Below are positions 17,144-24,576 of a DNA stretch of 64,000 nucleotides, piece after piece. Where the stretch lies: the NCBI GenBank assembly GCA_041391385.1, contig JAWKOD010000004.1, forward strand, positions 336,681-400,680. Reading direction: 5' to 3'. Position 1 is the first letter of the stretch; the number at the start of each line of letters is the position of its first letter. A model generated the notes under the pieces. The model did no database searches, was not told the origin of the DNA, and saw nothing but the letters and a program-made list of their open reading frames with translations. The position numbers and the translations under genes were made by a program. The DNA is from CANIGN01 sp041391385. Lineage in GTDB: Bacteria > Bdellovibrionota > UBA2428.

Positions 17144-17222
17144 TTGATCCCAATAAACTCAAGGGAGTAAACGATCATTTCCCCATTTATGCGGAGCTAG
17201 TTGTTGAATAACAAGTTGTTGT
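17144..17222. repeat. Right copy of direct repeat (displaced EEP 3' end)
   Basis: In the EEP frame this copy reads ...R-I-D-P-N-K-L-K-G-V-N-D-H-F-P-I-Y-A-E-L-V-V-E-stop, a remnant C-terminus without a gene body. On the other strand it encodes the last ~17 residues of the LysR protein. Just upstream the bases diverge from the left copy, but Y-x-x-R-x-D-P-N is still visible. Confidence 0.95.
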
Positions 17223-18040
17223 AACTTCGGCGTGTAATCGCGTTTAAAGTAATGCAACACTACGGGACGCGAGTAGGGCTTGAAACCTTTTACAATGCGA
17301 AGACCTTTTTGCCCCTCTACTAAGTGCTTCGACATCACCGCGCGCCCAAGACCCTCAGCCACGGCATCCATAATGGCGTAGGCATCGCCCATGTAACTTC
17401 TGCGGTAATTTGTGGGTACTTTATGAGATTTGCTGGGTGATTTATTTTGAGCCTTAAAGAAGTCTTCTGTGGCGGTGTCTAAGGGGCCGTGATCTAGGAA
17501 CACATTGTCTGGGCAGGAGTGCTTGGAGCTTTCAATCAGTACATAGTGCTCCTCTCCCAGTAGCTTTTCTTCAATGTGAGCTTTGTTCATGTGAAAGTCG
17601 CAGACCACCATTTCAGCTTCGGAATTTTCTAGGGCCTTAGGTAAATCGAGAACTTCATATCGTCTAAACTCGCAGTGGATGCGTGGGTGCTTGCGCAGAA
17701 AAGGCGTAAGGGTGGGGATGATGACACTTCTCAAGACAGAAGAAAAAGCTCCAATGCGGAGTGACCCCACAAGTTCTTGAGAGTTTTGAATCTCATTTAA
17801 GAATTCTTCTTCTAAGCCTTCAACACTTTGGCAATAGCGCAGGAGCTTGGTACCAGCTTCGGTGAGTTGTAGGCCCTTGCGATCGCGAATAAAAAGTGTG
17901 CACTCTAGAAGAGATTCCAATTTTTGTATCCGCTGCGAAAGCGCGGATTGTGTAACAAAAAGTTTTTGCGCCGCCAGCGTGATGTTTTGAGTGCGGGCTA
18001 TTTCTACGAAAGCGGAGATTTCGTGGCTAGGAAGCTTCAT
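17159..18040 (-). CDS. LysR-family transcriptional regulator
   Basis: A 293-residue LysR-type regulator. The N-terminal winged helix-turn-helix is complete (FVEIARTQNITLAAQKLFVT, then QSALSQRIQKLE), followed by an effector domain from about residue 90. It is divergent from the 18128 gene with an 87-bp AT-rich gap, the standard arrangement for autoregulation and control of a divergent target. The final residues (QLAPHKWGNDRLLP) are read antisense through the displaced EEP 3' end, so the natural C-terminus of the family probably stops earlier. The effector is not identifiable. Confidence 0.9.
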   Translation of the reverse strand: MKLPSHEISAFVEIARTQNITLAAQKLFVTQSALSQRIQKLESLLECTLFIRDRKGLQLTEAGTKLLRYCQSVEGLEEEFLNEIQNSQELVGSLRIGAFSSVLRSVIIPTLTPFLRKHPRIHCEFRRYEVLDLPKALENSEAEMVVCDFHMNKAHIEEKLLGEEHYVLIESSKHSCPDNVFLDHGPLDTATEDFFKAQNKSPSKSHKVPTNYRRSYMGDAYAIMDAVAEGLGRAVMSKHLVEGQKGLRIVKGFKPYSRPVVLHYFKRDYTPKLQQLVIQQLAPHKWGNDRLLP

Positions 18041-18127
18041 AAGTTTTGCTAATTATAACAGAAAAACTATTAATTTTTCTTTTTAAACGAAAGTCGCTAC
18101 TGTGCCCCTATCGGAGGAGAAAATACG

Positions 18128-18658
18128 ATGAAAAATTTAAAAACAAATCTTTTACTAGCAGCTTTAATAGGGCTTAATGCATTAGCCGGCGAGTCGCCCT
18201 TTGAAGTGGACCCACTAGGACCTGAGACTTTTAATAAGTCGCAGCTTTTATGTGTGGATAAAAACCACGACATTGTGCTCACGGCTACTTTAACTCAACA
18301 CAAAGAGGACTTTGCTCACTACAAGGGTGAGGGCGCAGCCGAGTACACCTTTGAGGGCAAAAAACACAGTGGAGCCGCGTATAAGAAAACGAACTACGAA
18401 TTGAGGTATGGGATAAGGGGAGATCTTAAAATGTCGCACGACATGCTGGGTGAGCTTTTTACTCCCCTCACAGTTGAAGTGGGTTATAATATCTATGGTC
18501 CTAATCATTATTTCACACCCGAGAGTTCACTTAACTTTTACGGCAAAATCACCACGCCCTCAGGCCCCAGACTTGTGGGCACAGTGATCCCCGTAGCCTG
18601 CCGAATAATCCAGGCTTACAGCTTTACTCAGCAGCCCAAGGGCGAAAACTTAAACTAA
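18128..18658 (+). CDS. Secreted protein of unknown function
   Basis: Unrecognised protein of 176 residues. A strong GGAGGAG site lies 8 bases before the ATG, so good expression is expected. The signal peptide is MKNLKTNLLLAALIGLNALA with a cut before GESPF. The mature part has two Cys (LLCVDKN and VACRII) and a regular beta pattern. As the divergent neighbour of a LysR gene it is the likely target of that regulator. A hairpin terminator follows. Confidence 0.7.
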   Translation: MKNLKTNLLLAALIGLNALAGESPFEVDPLGPETFNKSQLLCVDKNHDIVLTATLTQHKEDFAHYKGEGAAEYTFEGKKHSGAAYKKTNYELRYGIRGDLKMSHDMLGELFTPLTVEVGYNIYGPNHYFTPESSLNFYGKITTPSGPRLVGTVIPVACRIIQAYSFTQQPKGENLN

Positions 18659-18680
18659 GTCCATTTACTGAACATAAGAT

Positions 18681-18724
18681 CCCCCAAGAGGGTAGCCAAA
18701 GGGCTACTCCTTGGGTCTTTTCTT
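18681..18724 (+). terminator. Intrinsic terminator after 18128-18658
   Basis: The left arm CCCCCAAGAGGGTAGCC (18681-18697) pairs imperfectly with GGCTACTCCTTGGG (18702-18715), and TCTTTTCTTG follows. Stem plus T-rich tail fit a Rho-independent terminator 23 bases after the stop codon. Confidence 0.8.
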
Positions 18725-18845
18725 GTTCAAAAGGGCTCTAAAAGCACAAAAAAAGCCATCAATGCCTTTGAAAAGCGCCCGAGCTTTGGTTACAGTCCAC
18801 ATTGATAAGAGCCAAGTAATTACTTGGCACATTACCTGACTAAAT

Positions 18846-18928
18846 GCCCAGGTGGTGAAATTGGTAGACACACCATCTTGAGGGGGTGGCGCGTAAGCAT
18901 GCTGGTTCGAGTCCAGTCCTGGGCACCA
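18846..18928 (+). tRNA. tRNA-Leu (anticodon GAG)
   Basis: Acceptor stem GCCCAGG at 18846-18852 pairs with CCTGGGC at 18918-18924, and ACCA is encoded at 18925-18928. The anticodon stem CCATC/GGTGG holds loop TTGAGGG, giving anticodon GAG, which reads CUC/CUU. The long variable arm typical of tRNA-Leu and the GGTTCGAGTCC T-arm are present. The gene stands alone. Confidence 0.96.
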
Positions 18929-18943
18929 AATTCCAATTAAGTC

Positions 18944-18961
18944 ACTTCCAGCGCTGGAAGT
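18944..18961. repeat. Perfect 18-bp palindrome after the tRNA
   Basis: ACTTCCAGCGCTGGAAGT is self-complementary and lies 16 bases after the tRNA 3' end. It could fold as a hairpin aiding tRNA termination or 3' processing, but no T-run follows directly (AAAAATCTTACTTTTT comes next). An operator is the alternative. Confidence 0.5.
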
Positions 18962-19076
18962 AAAAATCTTACTTTTTAAATTTACTACAGAAATTCCCTT
19001 ATCCTTTGAAGCTCCATTTAGTTTGAGAGTAGTTATGATTGCATTACCTATAACTAAAATCTACACATTATAATGA

Positions 19077-19379
19077 ATGGTCATTCTTGCGGTAAAAATA
19101 AAAGTCAAAGCGGATAAAGTTTTAGAGGCTGAGAAGTTCTTTTCTTTGTTTCCACAGCGTGCACAATCAGAGAAGGGCTGTTTGCAGTATGAATTGTTTC
19201 GGGTGCCTACTGACTCTCAGTTATTTTACTTTTTTGAAAAGTGGGCGACTCAAGAGGAATTTAATGAGCACAGTTCCCAGCCTTACTTAAAAGAGTTTGC
19301 GTCTCGTTACTCTGAAATTTTGGAATGCCCAAACGAAGTGTTGTTTTTAGAAAACTTTAATCTTGAGCCCAAAGTGTAG
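19077..19379 (+). CDS. ABM-domain protein (YgiN-like putative monooxygenase)
   Basis: A 100-residue protein matching the antibiotic biosynthesis monooxygenase (ABM) ferredoxin-like fold of YgiN-type putative quinol monooxygenases. It opens with MVILAVKIKVKADKVLEAEK. The central KGCLQYELFRVPTDSQLFYF and FEKWATQEEFNEHSSQPYLK are the typical beta-alpha-beta segments, with the conserved E-x-W and H-x-x-x-x-(H/Y) positions. The substrate is unknown; many family members act on quinones or reactive carbonyls. The start has little Shine-Dalgarno support. Confidence 0.82.
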   Translation: MVILAVKIKVKADKVLEAEKFFSLFPQRAQSEKGCLQYELFRVPTDSQLFYFFEKWATQEEFNEHSSQPYLKEFASRYSEILECPNEVLFLENFNLEPKV

Positions 19380-19690
19380 CGTAGTCGTTAAATCAATTAT
19401 TACTGTGCGGGTATGGCTGGAGACGTATCTAGCTCAGTTACGGGTTCTGTTAATTTGGGATTTGAGGGAGTTCCTCGGCTGGTGAATGCCCACATTAACA
19501 AAAAAGATATGAGCGTTATAAAAGATACAATTCCCCATATGAATCTGTACTTTCTGATTTTTGGTAAATGTTCGCTCATGGACTTAAGCTAGGAGTTAAA
19601 CCAGTCTCCAGCAATCGCTATATTTAACTTTAACATTTACGATCTCAGTTGACCTTATAATAGGCAACTGGTCAAAACAAGGTATTAACC
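19380..19690. other. Intergenic region with one short open frame
   Basis: A 59-codon frame (19413-19592, plus strand, starting MAGDVSSSVTGSVNLGFEG) has no Shine-Dalgarno site and no recognised family, so it may be noise or a gene remnant. Otherwise the stretch is AT-rich leader sequence before the copper ATPase promoter. Confidence 0.3.
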
Positions 19691-19720
19691 TTGACCTAAT
19701 ATACCCCCCAGGGGTATTCT
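19691..19720 (+). promoter_or_regulatory. Copper-ATPase promoter with CsoR-like operator
   Basis: TTGACC (19691-19696) and TATTCT (19715-19720) form a -35/-10 pair with an 18-bp spacer. The palindrome ATACCCCCCAGGGGTAT (19701-19717; 7-base arms, 3-base centre) fills the spacer and overlaps the -10. G/C-tract palindromes with ATACCC arms are typical of CsoR/RcnR operators, which are released when the repressor binds Cu(I). Confidence 0.75.
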
Positions 19721-19727
19721 TGTGTCT

Positions 19728-22079
19728 ATGGAACATTGCTCACATTGCGATAAATCTTCTGAAGGAAATAAAGCTCAGGGTATATCTAAGGAACTAGTAG
19801 ATCCTGTTTGTGGCATGAAGGTGAGTTCTGATTCGCAGCTCAAGTATATTTATAAGGAATCCGCGTATTATTTTTGTAGCGCTAAGTGCTTAGAAAAATT
19901 TAAAGCAGAGCCCCAGAAATACTTAGAAAAAAAAGAGGCTAAGGCAACTGACTCTGTATCAAACGATAAAATGTATACCTGCCCCATGCATCCGGAGGTG
20001 AGGCAAATCGGTCCAGGAAGTTGTCCTAAGTGTGGAATGGCACTTGAGCCTGTAGTGGCAGATGGCACAGAGGAAAATCACGAACTCATAGATATGACCA
20101 AACGTTTTTGGGTTGCAACTGCTTTGGCTTTGCCTGTGTTTATACTCGCAATGTCTGAAATGATACCAGGGCAACCACTCTCTAAATTAATAAGCCCACA
20201 TATTAGAGTGTGGATTGAGTTTGCATTGGCAACGCCTGTTTGTTTATGGGCAGCGTGGCCATTCTATGTGCGAGGCATAAACTCAATAAAGAACATGTCA
20301 CTGAATATGTTTACTTTGATCGGTATAGGAGTGAGTTCTGCCTATATTTTTAGCACGATTGCTTTGTTCTTCCCCTCGATCTTTCCTGATGCTTTTAGAG
20401 ATGCGCACGGGCAGATTGGAGTTTATTTTGAAGCCGCTGCTGTTGTGGTAGCTCTCATCTTGTTGGGACAGGTTCTTGAACTAAGAGCCAGAGCTCAAAC
20501 AGGCGAAGCAATTAAAAAACTTCTTGGTTTATCGGCAAAAACCGCAAGAAAGATTTTTTCGGACGGCAAAGAACAAGACGTTGAACTTTCAGAAGTTCAA
20601 GTAGGTGATTTGCTTAGAGTGAGACCTGGCGAAAAAGTTCCCGTCGATGGAGTTGTCACTGAAGGTAAAACTGTTATTGATGAATCCATGATTAGTGGAG
20701 AGCCCATACCAGTAGAAAAGTTTAAAGGGTCTAAAGTAGTTGGAGCGACTATCAATCAGTCTGGTAGCTTTGTTATGAAGGCAGAGAAGATTGGATCAGA
20801 AACACTTTTGTCTAGAATCATTCATATGGTTTCAGAGGCTCAAAGAAGCAAAGCACCTATTCAAAAGTTAGCAGATAAAGTTTCTGCATATTTTGTTCCT
20901 ACAGTGATTCTAATCTCTTTGATTACTTTTATTGTATGGGCTGTTTTTGGACCAAGTCCTTCGATGGCACATGCTGTGGTTAATTCCATTGCAGTACTTA
21001 TTATTGCTTGTCCTTGTGCTTTAGGTCTGGCAACTCCGATGTCGATAATGGTTGCTACGGGGAAGGGTGCCTCAATGGGGATTCTTTTTAAAAACGCTGA
21101 GGCCATAGAGCAGCTTAGAACAGTAGGTACTCTTGTTGTAGATAAAACAGGAACTCTAACCGAAGGTAAGCCAAAGCTTACAACGATTGAGCCTTTAGAA
21201 GGAGTTTCAAAAGAGTCCTTGCTATCGCACGTGGCATCTTTTGAAAAAGGGAGTGAGCACCCTCTTGCGAATGCCATATTGGCAGCAGCAGAAGAACAAA
21301 GTCTAAATATAGAAAAGGCAGAAGGCTTTGACTCTATTACCGGTAAGGGTGTGCGAGGGAGTGTGAAAGGTGTAGAAGTCCTTTTGGGTAATAAAGCTCT
21401 TATGGATTCTGAGCAGATAGACTTAAAAAACTTAGTCTCAAAAGCGGAAGAGCTTCGGGTCGATGGACAAACGGTAATGTTTGTTGCCATTGATAAAAAG
21501 GCAGCAGGTCTTATTGCCGTATCTGACCCGATAAAAGAAACAACTCTTGAAGCTATCAATGGATTACGAGACGAGGGCTTAGAAATTGTAATGCTCTCTG
21601 GAGATAGCAAAACAACGGCCGAGGCTGTGGCTAAAAAAATAGGGATTGAAGTTGTTTTTGCAGAGGTTTTGCCTGAGCAAAAAGTTCAAGCCATTAAGCG
21701 TTTACAAGGTGAAGGGAAAATAGTGGCTATGGCTGGAGACGGTATCAACGATGCTCCCGCACTTGCGCAAGCTAATGTAGGAATTGCGATGGGTACCGGA
21801 ACAGACATTGCCATGGAAAGTGCCGATGTGACGCTTGTTAAAGGCGATCTCAACGGAATTTTAAAAGCAAGAAAGTTAAGTGAGCAAGCCATAGCAAATA
21901 TTAAGCAAAACCTTTTCTTTGCCTTTGTGTATAACTTCGCTGGGGTGCCCATTGCCGCAGGCGTTTTTTATCCCCTCTGGGGATTGCTCTTAAGTCCAAT
22001 GGTAGCAGCAGCGGCAATGAGCTTTAGCTCAATATCTGTTATTGCTAACTCATTGCGATTAAAAGTTTCTAAGTTGTAG
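19728..22079 (+). CDS. Copper-transporting P1B-type ATPase
   Basis: Exports monovalent copper across the inner membrane. Domains in order: a Cys-rich N-terminus (MEHCSHCDK), a YHS metal domain with DPVCGMKV and YYFCSAKCLEKF, a heavy-metal-binding domain with YTCPMHPEV and CPKCGMALEP, then the P-type ATPase core. The core has the CPC membrane motif (ACPCALGLATP, near residue 430), phosphorylation motif DKTGTLT (near 473), the SEHPLA nucleotide-binding His and the hinge GDGINDAPAL (near 672). The length of about 783 residues is normal. The ATG at 19728 (or GTG at 19722) lies only 7 bases from the -10 and lacks a Shine-Dalgarno site, so a leaderless mRNA is likely. No csoR gene is in the window. 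Confidence 0.95.
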   Translation: MEHCSHCDKSSEGNKAQGISKELVDPVCGMKVSSDSQLKYIYKESAYYFCSAKCLEKFKAEPQKYLEKKEAKATDSVSNDKMYTCPMHPEVRQIGPGSCPKCGMALEPVVADGTEENHELIDMTKRFWVATALALPVFILAMSEMIPGQPLSKLISPHIRVWIEFALATPVCLWAAWPFYVRGINSIKNMSLNMFTLIGIGVSSAYIFSTIALFFPSIFPDAFRDAHGQIGVYFEAAAVVVALILLGQVLELRARAQTGEAIKKLLGLSAKTARKIFSDGKEQDVELSEVQVGDLLRVRPGEKVPVDGVVTEGKTVIDESMISGEPIPVEKFKGSKVVGATINQSGSFVMKAEKIGSETLLSRIIHMVSEAQRSKAPIQKLADKVSAYFVPTVILISLITFIVWAVFGPSPSMAHAVVNSIAVLIIACPCALGLATPMSIMVATGKGASMGILFKNAEAIEQLRTVGTLVVDKTGTLTEGKPKLTTIEPLEGVSKESLLSHVASFEKGSEHPLANAILAAAEEQSLNIEKAEGFDSITGKGVRGSVKGVEVLLGNKALMDSEQIDLKNLVSKAEELRVDGQTVMFVAIDKKAAGLIAVSDPIKETTLEAINGLRDEGLEIVMLSGDSKTTAEAVAKKIGIEVVFAEVLPEQKVQAIKRLQGEGKIVAMAGDGINDAPALAQANVGIAMGTGTDIAMESADVTLVKGDLNGILKARKLSEQAIANIKQNLFFAFVYNFAGVPIAAGVFYPLWGLLLSPMVAAAAMSFSSISVIANSLRLKVSKL

Positions 22080-22110
22080 ATTAGCGAGTATAAAATCTTA
22101 CTTAGTTTAA

Positions 22111-22344
22111 ATGACGAATATGATAGAGATAATTGAAATTCTAAATGCGCCCGAAACTCAGCAGCTCTATTATCGCTGTGGCGATAGATTTTCGGCTACA
22201 TATTCAGTTACAAAGAAACGTTCTGAAGTAGAGCTCTATGGTGAGGGATACTTTTACCGTGCCATTATGAAGGAATTTGGAATTCCAGAAATAGAATCCA
22301 TTCGAGTAGTTTCTGTTTTAGGCGAGCTTCTTTTTGAGGCTTAA
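22111..22344 (+). CDS. Small protein of unknown function
   Basis: A 77-residue acidic protein 31 bases downstream of the copper ATPase and probably co-transcribed. It has no signal peptide or membrane segment. It begins MTNMIEIIEILNAPETQQLY and contains one Cys (YYRCGDRF) and a likely alpha/beta pattern. Position suggests a copper-stress accessory, but nothing in the sequence proves metal binding. Confidence 0.55.
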   Translation: MTNMIEIIEILNAPETQQLYYRCGDRFSATYSVTKKRSEVELYGEGYFYRAIMKEFGIPEIESIRVVSVLGELLFEA

Positions 22345-22419
22345 GAAAGTGCCCTCCGAGAAATTTTATAAACTTATATGATTGTAAGTGTTATTAAGCA
22401 ATTTACGGGATATAGCCTT

Positions 22420-22464
22420 TATAATAATGCAGCTTCTTTTAGCCTTTTGAGCTAAAAGAAGGCT
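22420..22464 (+). promoter_or_regulatory. -10 box and 5' hairpin that occludes the ribosome site
   Basis: TATAAT at 22420-22425 predicts transcription from about 22432. The transcript would begin with a perfect 11-bp stem (CTTCTTTTAGC at 22433-22443 with GCTAAAAGAAG at 22451-22461; loop CTTTTGA). The right arm contains the AAGAAGG that serves as Shine-Dalgarno for the GTG at 22465. Folding would hide the ribosome site. Confidence 0.5.
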
Positions 22465-23103
22465 GTGCAAAAGCTTCTCTTTTTATTTGTTGCTTTCTTT
22501 ACTTTAAGTGCCTCTGCCCTTGATTTGCAAAAATTAAATCTCATTAATCCAGAAGAGCCTGATGCTGAAGGTGTTAAGAAATCCATTCAAGTCGAAATTA
22601 AATTAGAAGATGAAGATATACTGCATGCTCACTTTGATGTTGTCAGCCCTGTGAATTACACAAAAAATGAATTTAGTGAAGATGGTGGGCCTTATGAGGC
22701 CGACGTTGTCGAAATATTTGTAGCTCCTGAATTGGAGAACGGCGAAGTGCGCACTTATTACGAGTTCGAAGTAAGCCCACTAGATCAAACACTTGTTGTT
22801 AAAATTACGGTGGATGATAATGGCAGAAAGCATTTTACCAATAACTACAAAACATCCTTTACGCATTCAGTAACTCAGAATGAAGATCCAAAGGGTTGGA
22901 GTGCTGATTTGTATATTCCTCTCAAAGAGCTTGGATGGAAGGGCGATGTGAGTACAGTAATCGGCAATAACTTTTCTATTTTAGGAAAAAGACAACTGCT
23001 TAATTCTGGTCGAAGACTAAATCGTCATTACTGGAGCAGTTTTTTGCCTCAGCAGGAAAAGCCAAATTTTCATAAGACAGAATACTTTAAAAGACTTCTT
23101 TAG
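22465..23103 (+). CDS. Secreted CBM9-like/carbohydrate-binding family 9-like protein
   Basis: A 212-residue exported protein (leader MQKLLFLFVAFFTLSASA). The mature part follows the family 9 carbohydrate-binding-like pattern: a hydrophobic strand HAHFDVVSPVNYT, the signature GGPYEADVVEIFVAPE (W/D-x-V-E-I-F-x-x-P), YYEFEVSP, then GWSADLYIPLKELGW and a C-terminal R-x-N-R-H-Y-W segment. Such domains bind sugars or sit in outer-membrane systems. The protein starts with GTG and its ribosome site lies in a hairpin stem. It ends convergent with the 23100 gene, overlapping by 4 bases. Confidence 0.78.
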   Translation: MQKLLFLFVAFFTLSASALDLQKLNLINPEEPDAEGVKKSIQVEIKLEDEDILHAHFDVVSPVNYTKNEFSEDGGPYEADVVEIFVAPELENGEVRTYYEFEVSPLDQTLVVKITVDDNGRKHFTNNYKTSFTHSVTQNEDPKGWSADLYIPLKELGWKGDVSTVIGNNFSILGKRQLLNSGRRLNRHYWSSFLPQQEKPNFHKTEYFKRLL

Positions 23104-23651
23104 GGTTGAACGGTCAAGCTACCGTAGAGTCCATTTTTAAAATTAACTCGAATAGATTGAAGCTCTTGATCGGGGTTGAAATAAGCTGTGAATTTTTCGA
23201 ATGGGATGTTCTTGTCTTCTGAGGTGATTTCTAAGCCATGAAAAGGTTTGTCATAAAAACTTCTTAGCTGAAAGTAATCCGCATCTTTATAAGCATAAAA
23301 AAATGCCTTGGGTTCGTCGTGTCTAAATGTAGCAATTTCTCGCCTTATATCGAGTAAGAGCTCCCAGGCTTTTGCAAGCGTCGGGCTTTCTTTGGGCTGA
23401 CCTGTTTCGATGCGATCGGGTTCTAGGCGTAGAAGCAGCATCCCTGTGCTGCTTTTGAGTTCGATGTACTTTGGTAAGTTAAACTCAAGTGTAACTTGTT
23501 CAACTTGAAATCCACGGTAGTTGTGTAGGATCTCACCCTTAAGTGTTTTTTTATTGTTCTTAAGGCAAAGTCGCTCCAGAGTTTGCCATCCATCTTCTGC
23601 ATGCAAAGCAGAAGTAAATCCAAAAAAAAGTAAAAAGAAAAGTTTCTTCAT
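23100..23651 (-). CDS. Secreted protein of unknown function
   Basis: A 183-residue exported protein (leader MKKLFFLLFFGFTSALHA). The mature part is one beta-rich domain with a single Cys (ERLCLKNN) and segments such as YRGFQVEQVTLEFNLPKYIE and KAFFYAYKDADYFQLRSFYD. The strand-rich half-barrel look is reminiscent of LolA-like periplasmic proteins, but I see no diagnostic motif. Its start overlaps the stop of the 3D-domain lipoprotein by 4 bases, so the two are coupled. Confidence 0.65.
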   Translation of the reverse strand: MKKLFFLLFFGFTSALHAEDGWQTLERLCLKNNKKTLKGEILHNYRGFQVEQVTLEFNLPKYIELKSSTGMLLLRLEPDRIETGQPKESPTLAKAWELLLDIRREIATFRHDEPKAFFYAYKDADYFQLRSFYDKPFHGLEITSEDKNIPFEKFTAYFNPDQELQSIRVNFKNGLYGSLTVQP

Positions 23652-24466
23652 ATCAAAAAGCTCATATCGATGCTGTAGCTACTGCTTCCGATATTACTTG
23701 CTTGATTATGTTCGGTGAAATCTTTTGAGAAGTTGTTTTTGTCTGCAAGATACTTCATTGCGGTTCTCCAGTGCATAGTTCCAAAGAACATATCAATTCG
23801 ATTGCCTTTGATACCAGCACCGCGGTCAGAGATTTCCCAAACTCCATTATGAATTTTATTAGTACCTGGAATCTTCATTCCGTCAGTAGCTTTAATGTAA
23901 ACCTTGTCACCATTGCTAATCTTATACCCGGCATTTCGCCAGTAACTAAGGTCAACCGCAAGTGATCGAAAGGGGACGAGTGGGTGGTCTGGAGATGAGC
24001 CAACTCCGTATTTGTGAGGTGTGACAAAGTAGTGTCCTTTCCCATCTGATACGTTGACCGTGCGTCCGTCTTCTAGGATTCCCGAACCCTGTAAGGCTAG
24101 GGCAGATTTAAAACTAGAGCTTACATTGGCGATGATGTTACCTTTAGTGTCGCGGACAGTAGAAGTTTTAGCACCAGGATAATTTTTTTCGTCTGGAATA
24201 AAATATATGGTTGCTCGAACTTTGCGTGAGCTACTTTTTTTATCTGCGGAAGAAATACGGTTAAAGCTATCTTGTAAATCCTTAGTAACGTTACCGCGGG
24301 CTGAGTTTCCTACGGTATCCTCGTTGGCGTGAGCACTATTGGAGGATGAGCTTCCAGTGTTACTTCGCGATAGGAAGTTCTTGATGTAGGCACCTGGGTC
24401 ACATGCCGTGATGCTCAACAACAGACATCCGTGAATAAGGCTATGGAACGTTCTTAATATGCTCAT
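23648..24466 (-). CDS. 3D-domain (double-psi beta-barrel) lipoprotein
   Basis: Lipoprotein signal with lipobox LLSITAC near residue 22 and Asp at +2, so inner-membrane retention is possible. A Ser/Asn-rich linker (residues ~30-80) leads to a domain whose C-terminal half contains GVWEISDRGAGIKGNRIDMF. This matches the 3D domain (three Asp) found in MltA-type lytic transglycosylases and YabE/Sps-type cell-wall proteins. A peptidoglycan-related role is likely; the MltA N-domain is absent. It is translationally coupled to the downstream 23100-23651 gene. Confidence 0.75.
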   Translation of the reverse strand: MSILRTFHSLIHGCLLLSITACDPGAYIKNFLSRSNTGSSSSNSAHANEDTVGNSARGNVTKDLQDSFNRISSADKKSSSRKVRATIYFIPDEKNYPGAKTSTVRDTKGNIIANVSSSFKSALALQGSGILEDGRTVNVSDGKGHYFVTPHKYGVGSSPDHPLVPFRSLAVDLSYWRNAGYKISNGDKVYIKATDGMKIPGTNKIHNGVWEISDRGAGIKGNRIDMFFGTMHWRTAMKYLADKNNFSKDFTEHNQASNIGSSSYSIDMSFLI

Positions 24467-24540
24467 CCTTTAATAATGACGTGAATGGGGCTGGCTTACC
24501 TTAACAAAAGCCCGTAAGTATCTGAAAATAAGCTCTAAAA

Positions 24541-24570
24541 AGCTGACAGTCGTCTAATAGTTTTTCAGCT
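24541..24570 (-). terminator. Weak terminator after the ABC ATPase gene
   Basis: On the minus strand AGCTGA (24570-24565) pairs with TCAGCT (24546-24541), followed by TTTTAGAG. The stem is only 6 bp with a long loop, 7 bases after the stop codon, so it is a tentative end point for the large operon. Confidence 0.4.
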
Positions 24571-24576
24571 ATTTTT

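Noticed and set aside
20861..21610. 249-codon minus-strand frame inside the copper ATPase gene
   Set aside because: Fully antisense to a conserved P-type ATPase; Ser/Pro-rich shadow translation without a start context.
18846..22350. tRNA-Leu as an integration site of a mobile island carrying the copper ATPase
   Set aside because: I found no second copy of the tRNA 3' end downstream and no integrase; nothing beyond position supports it.
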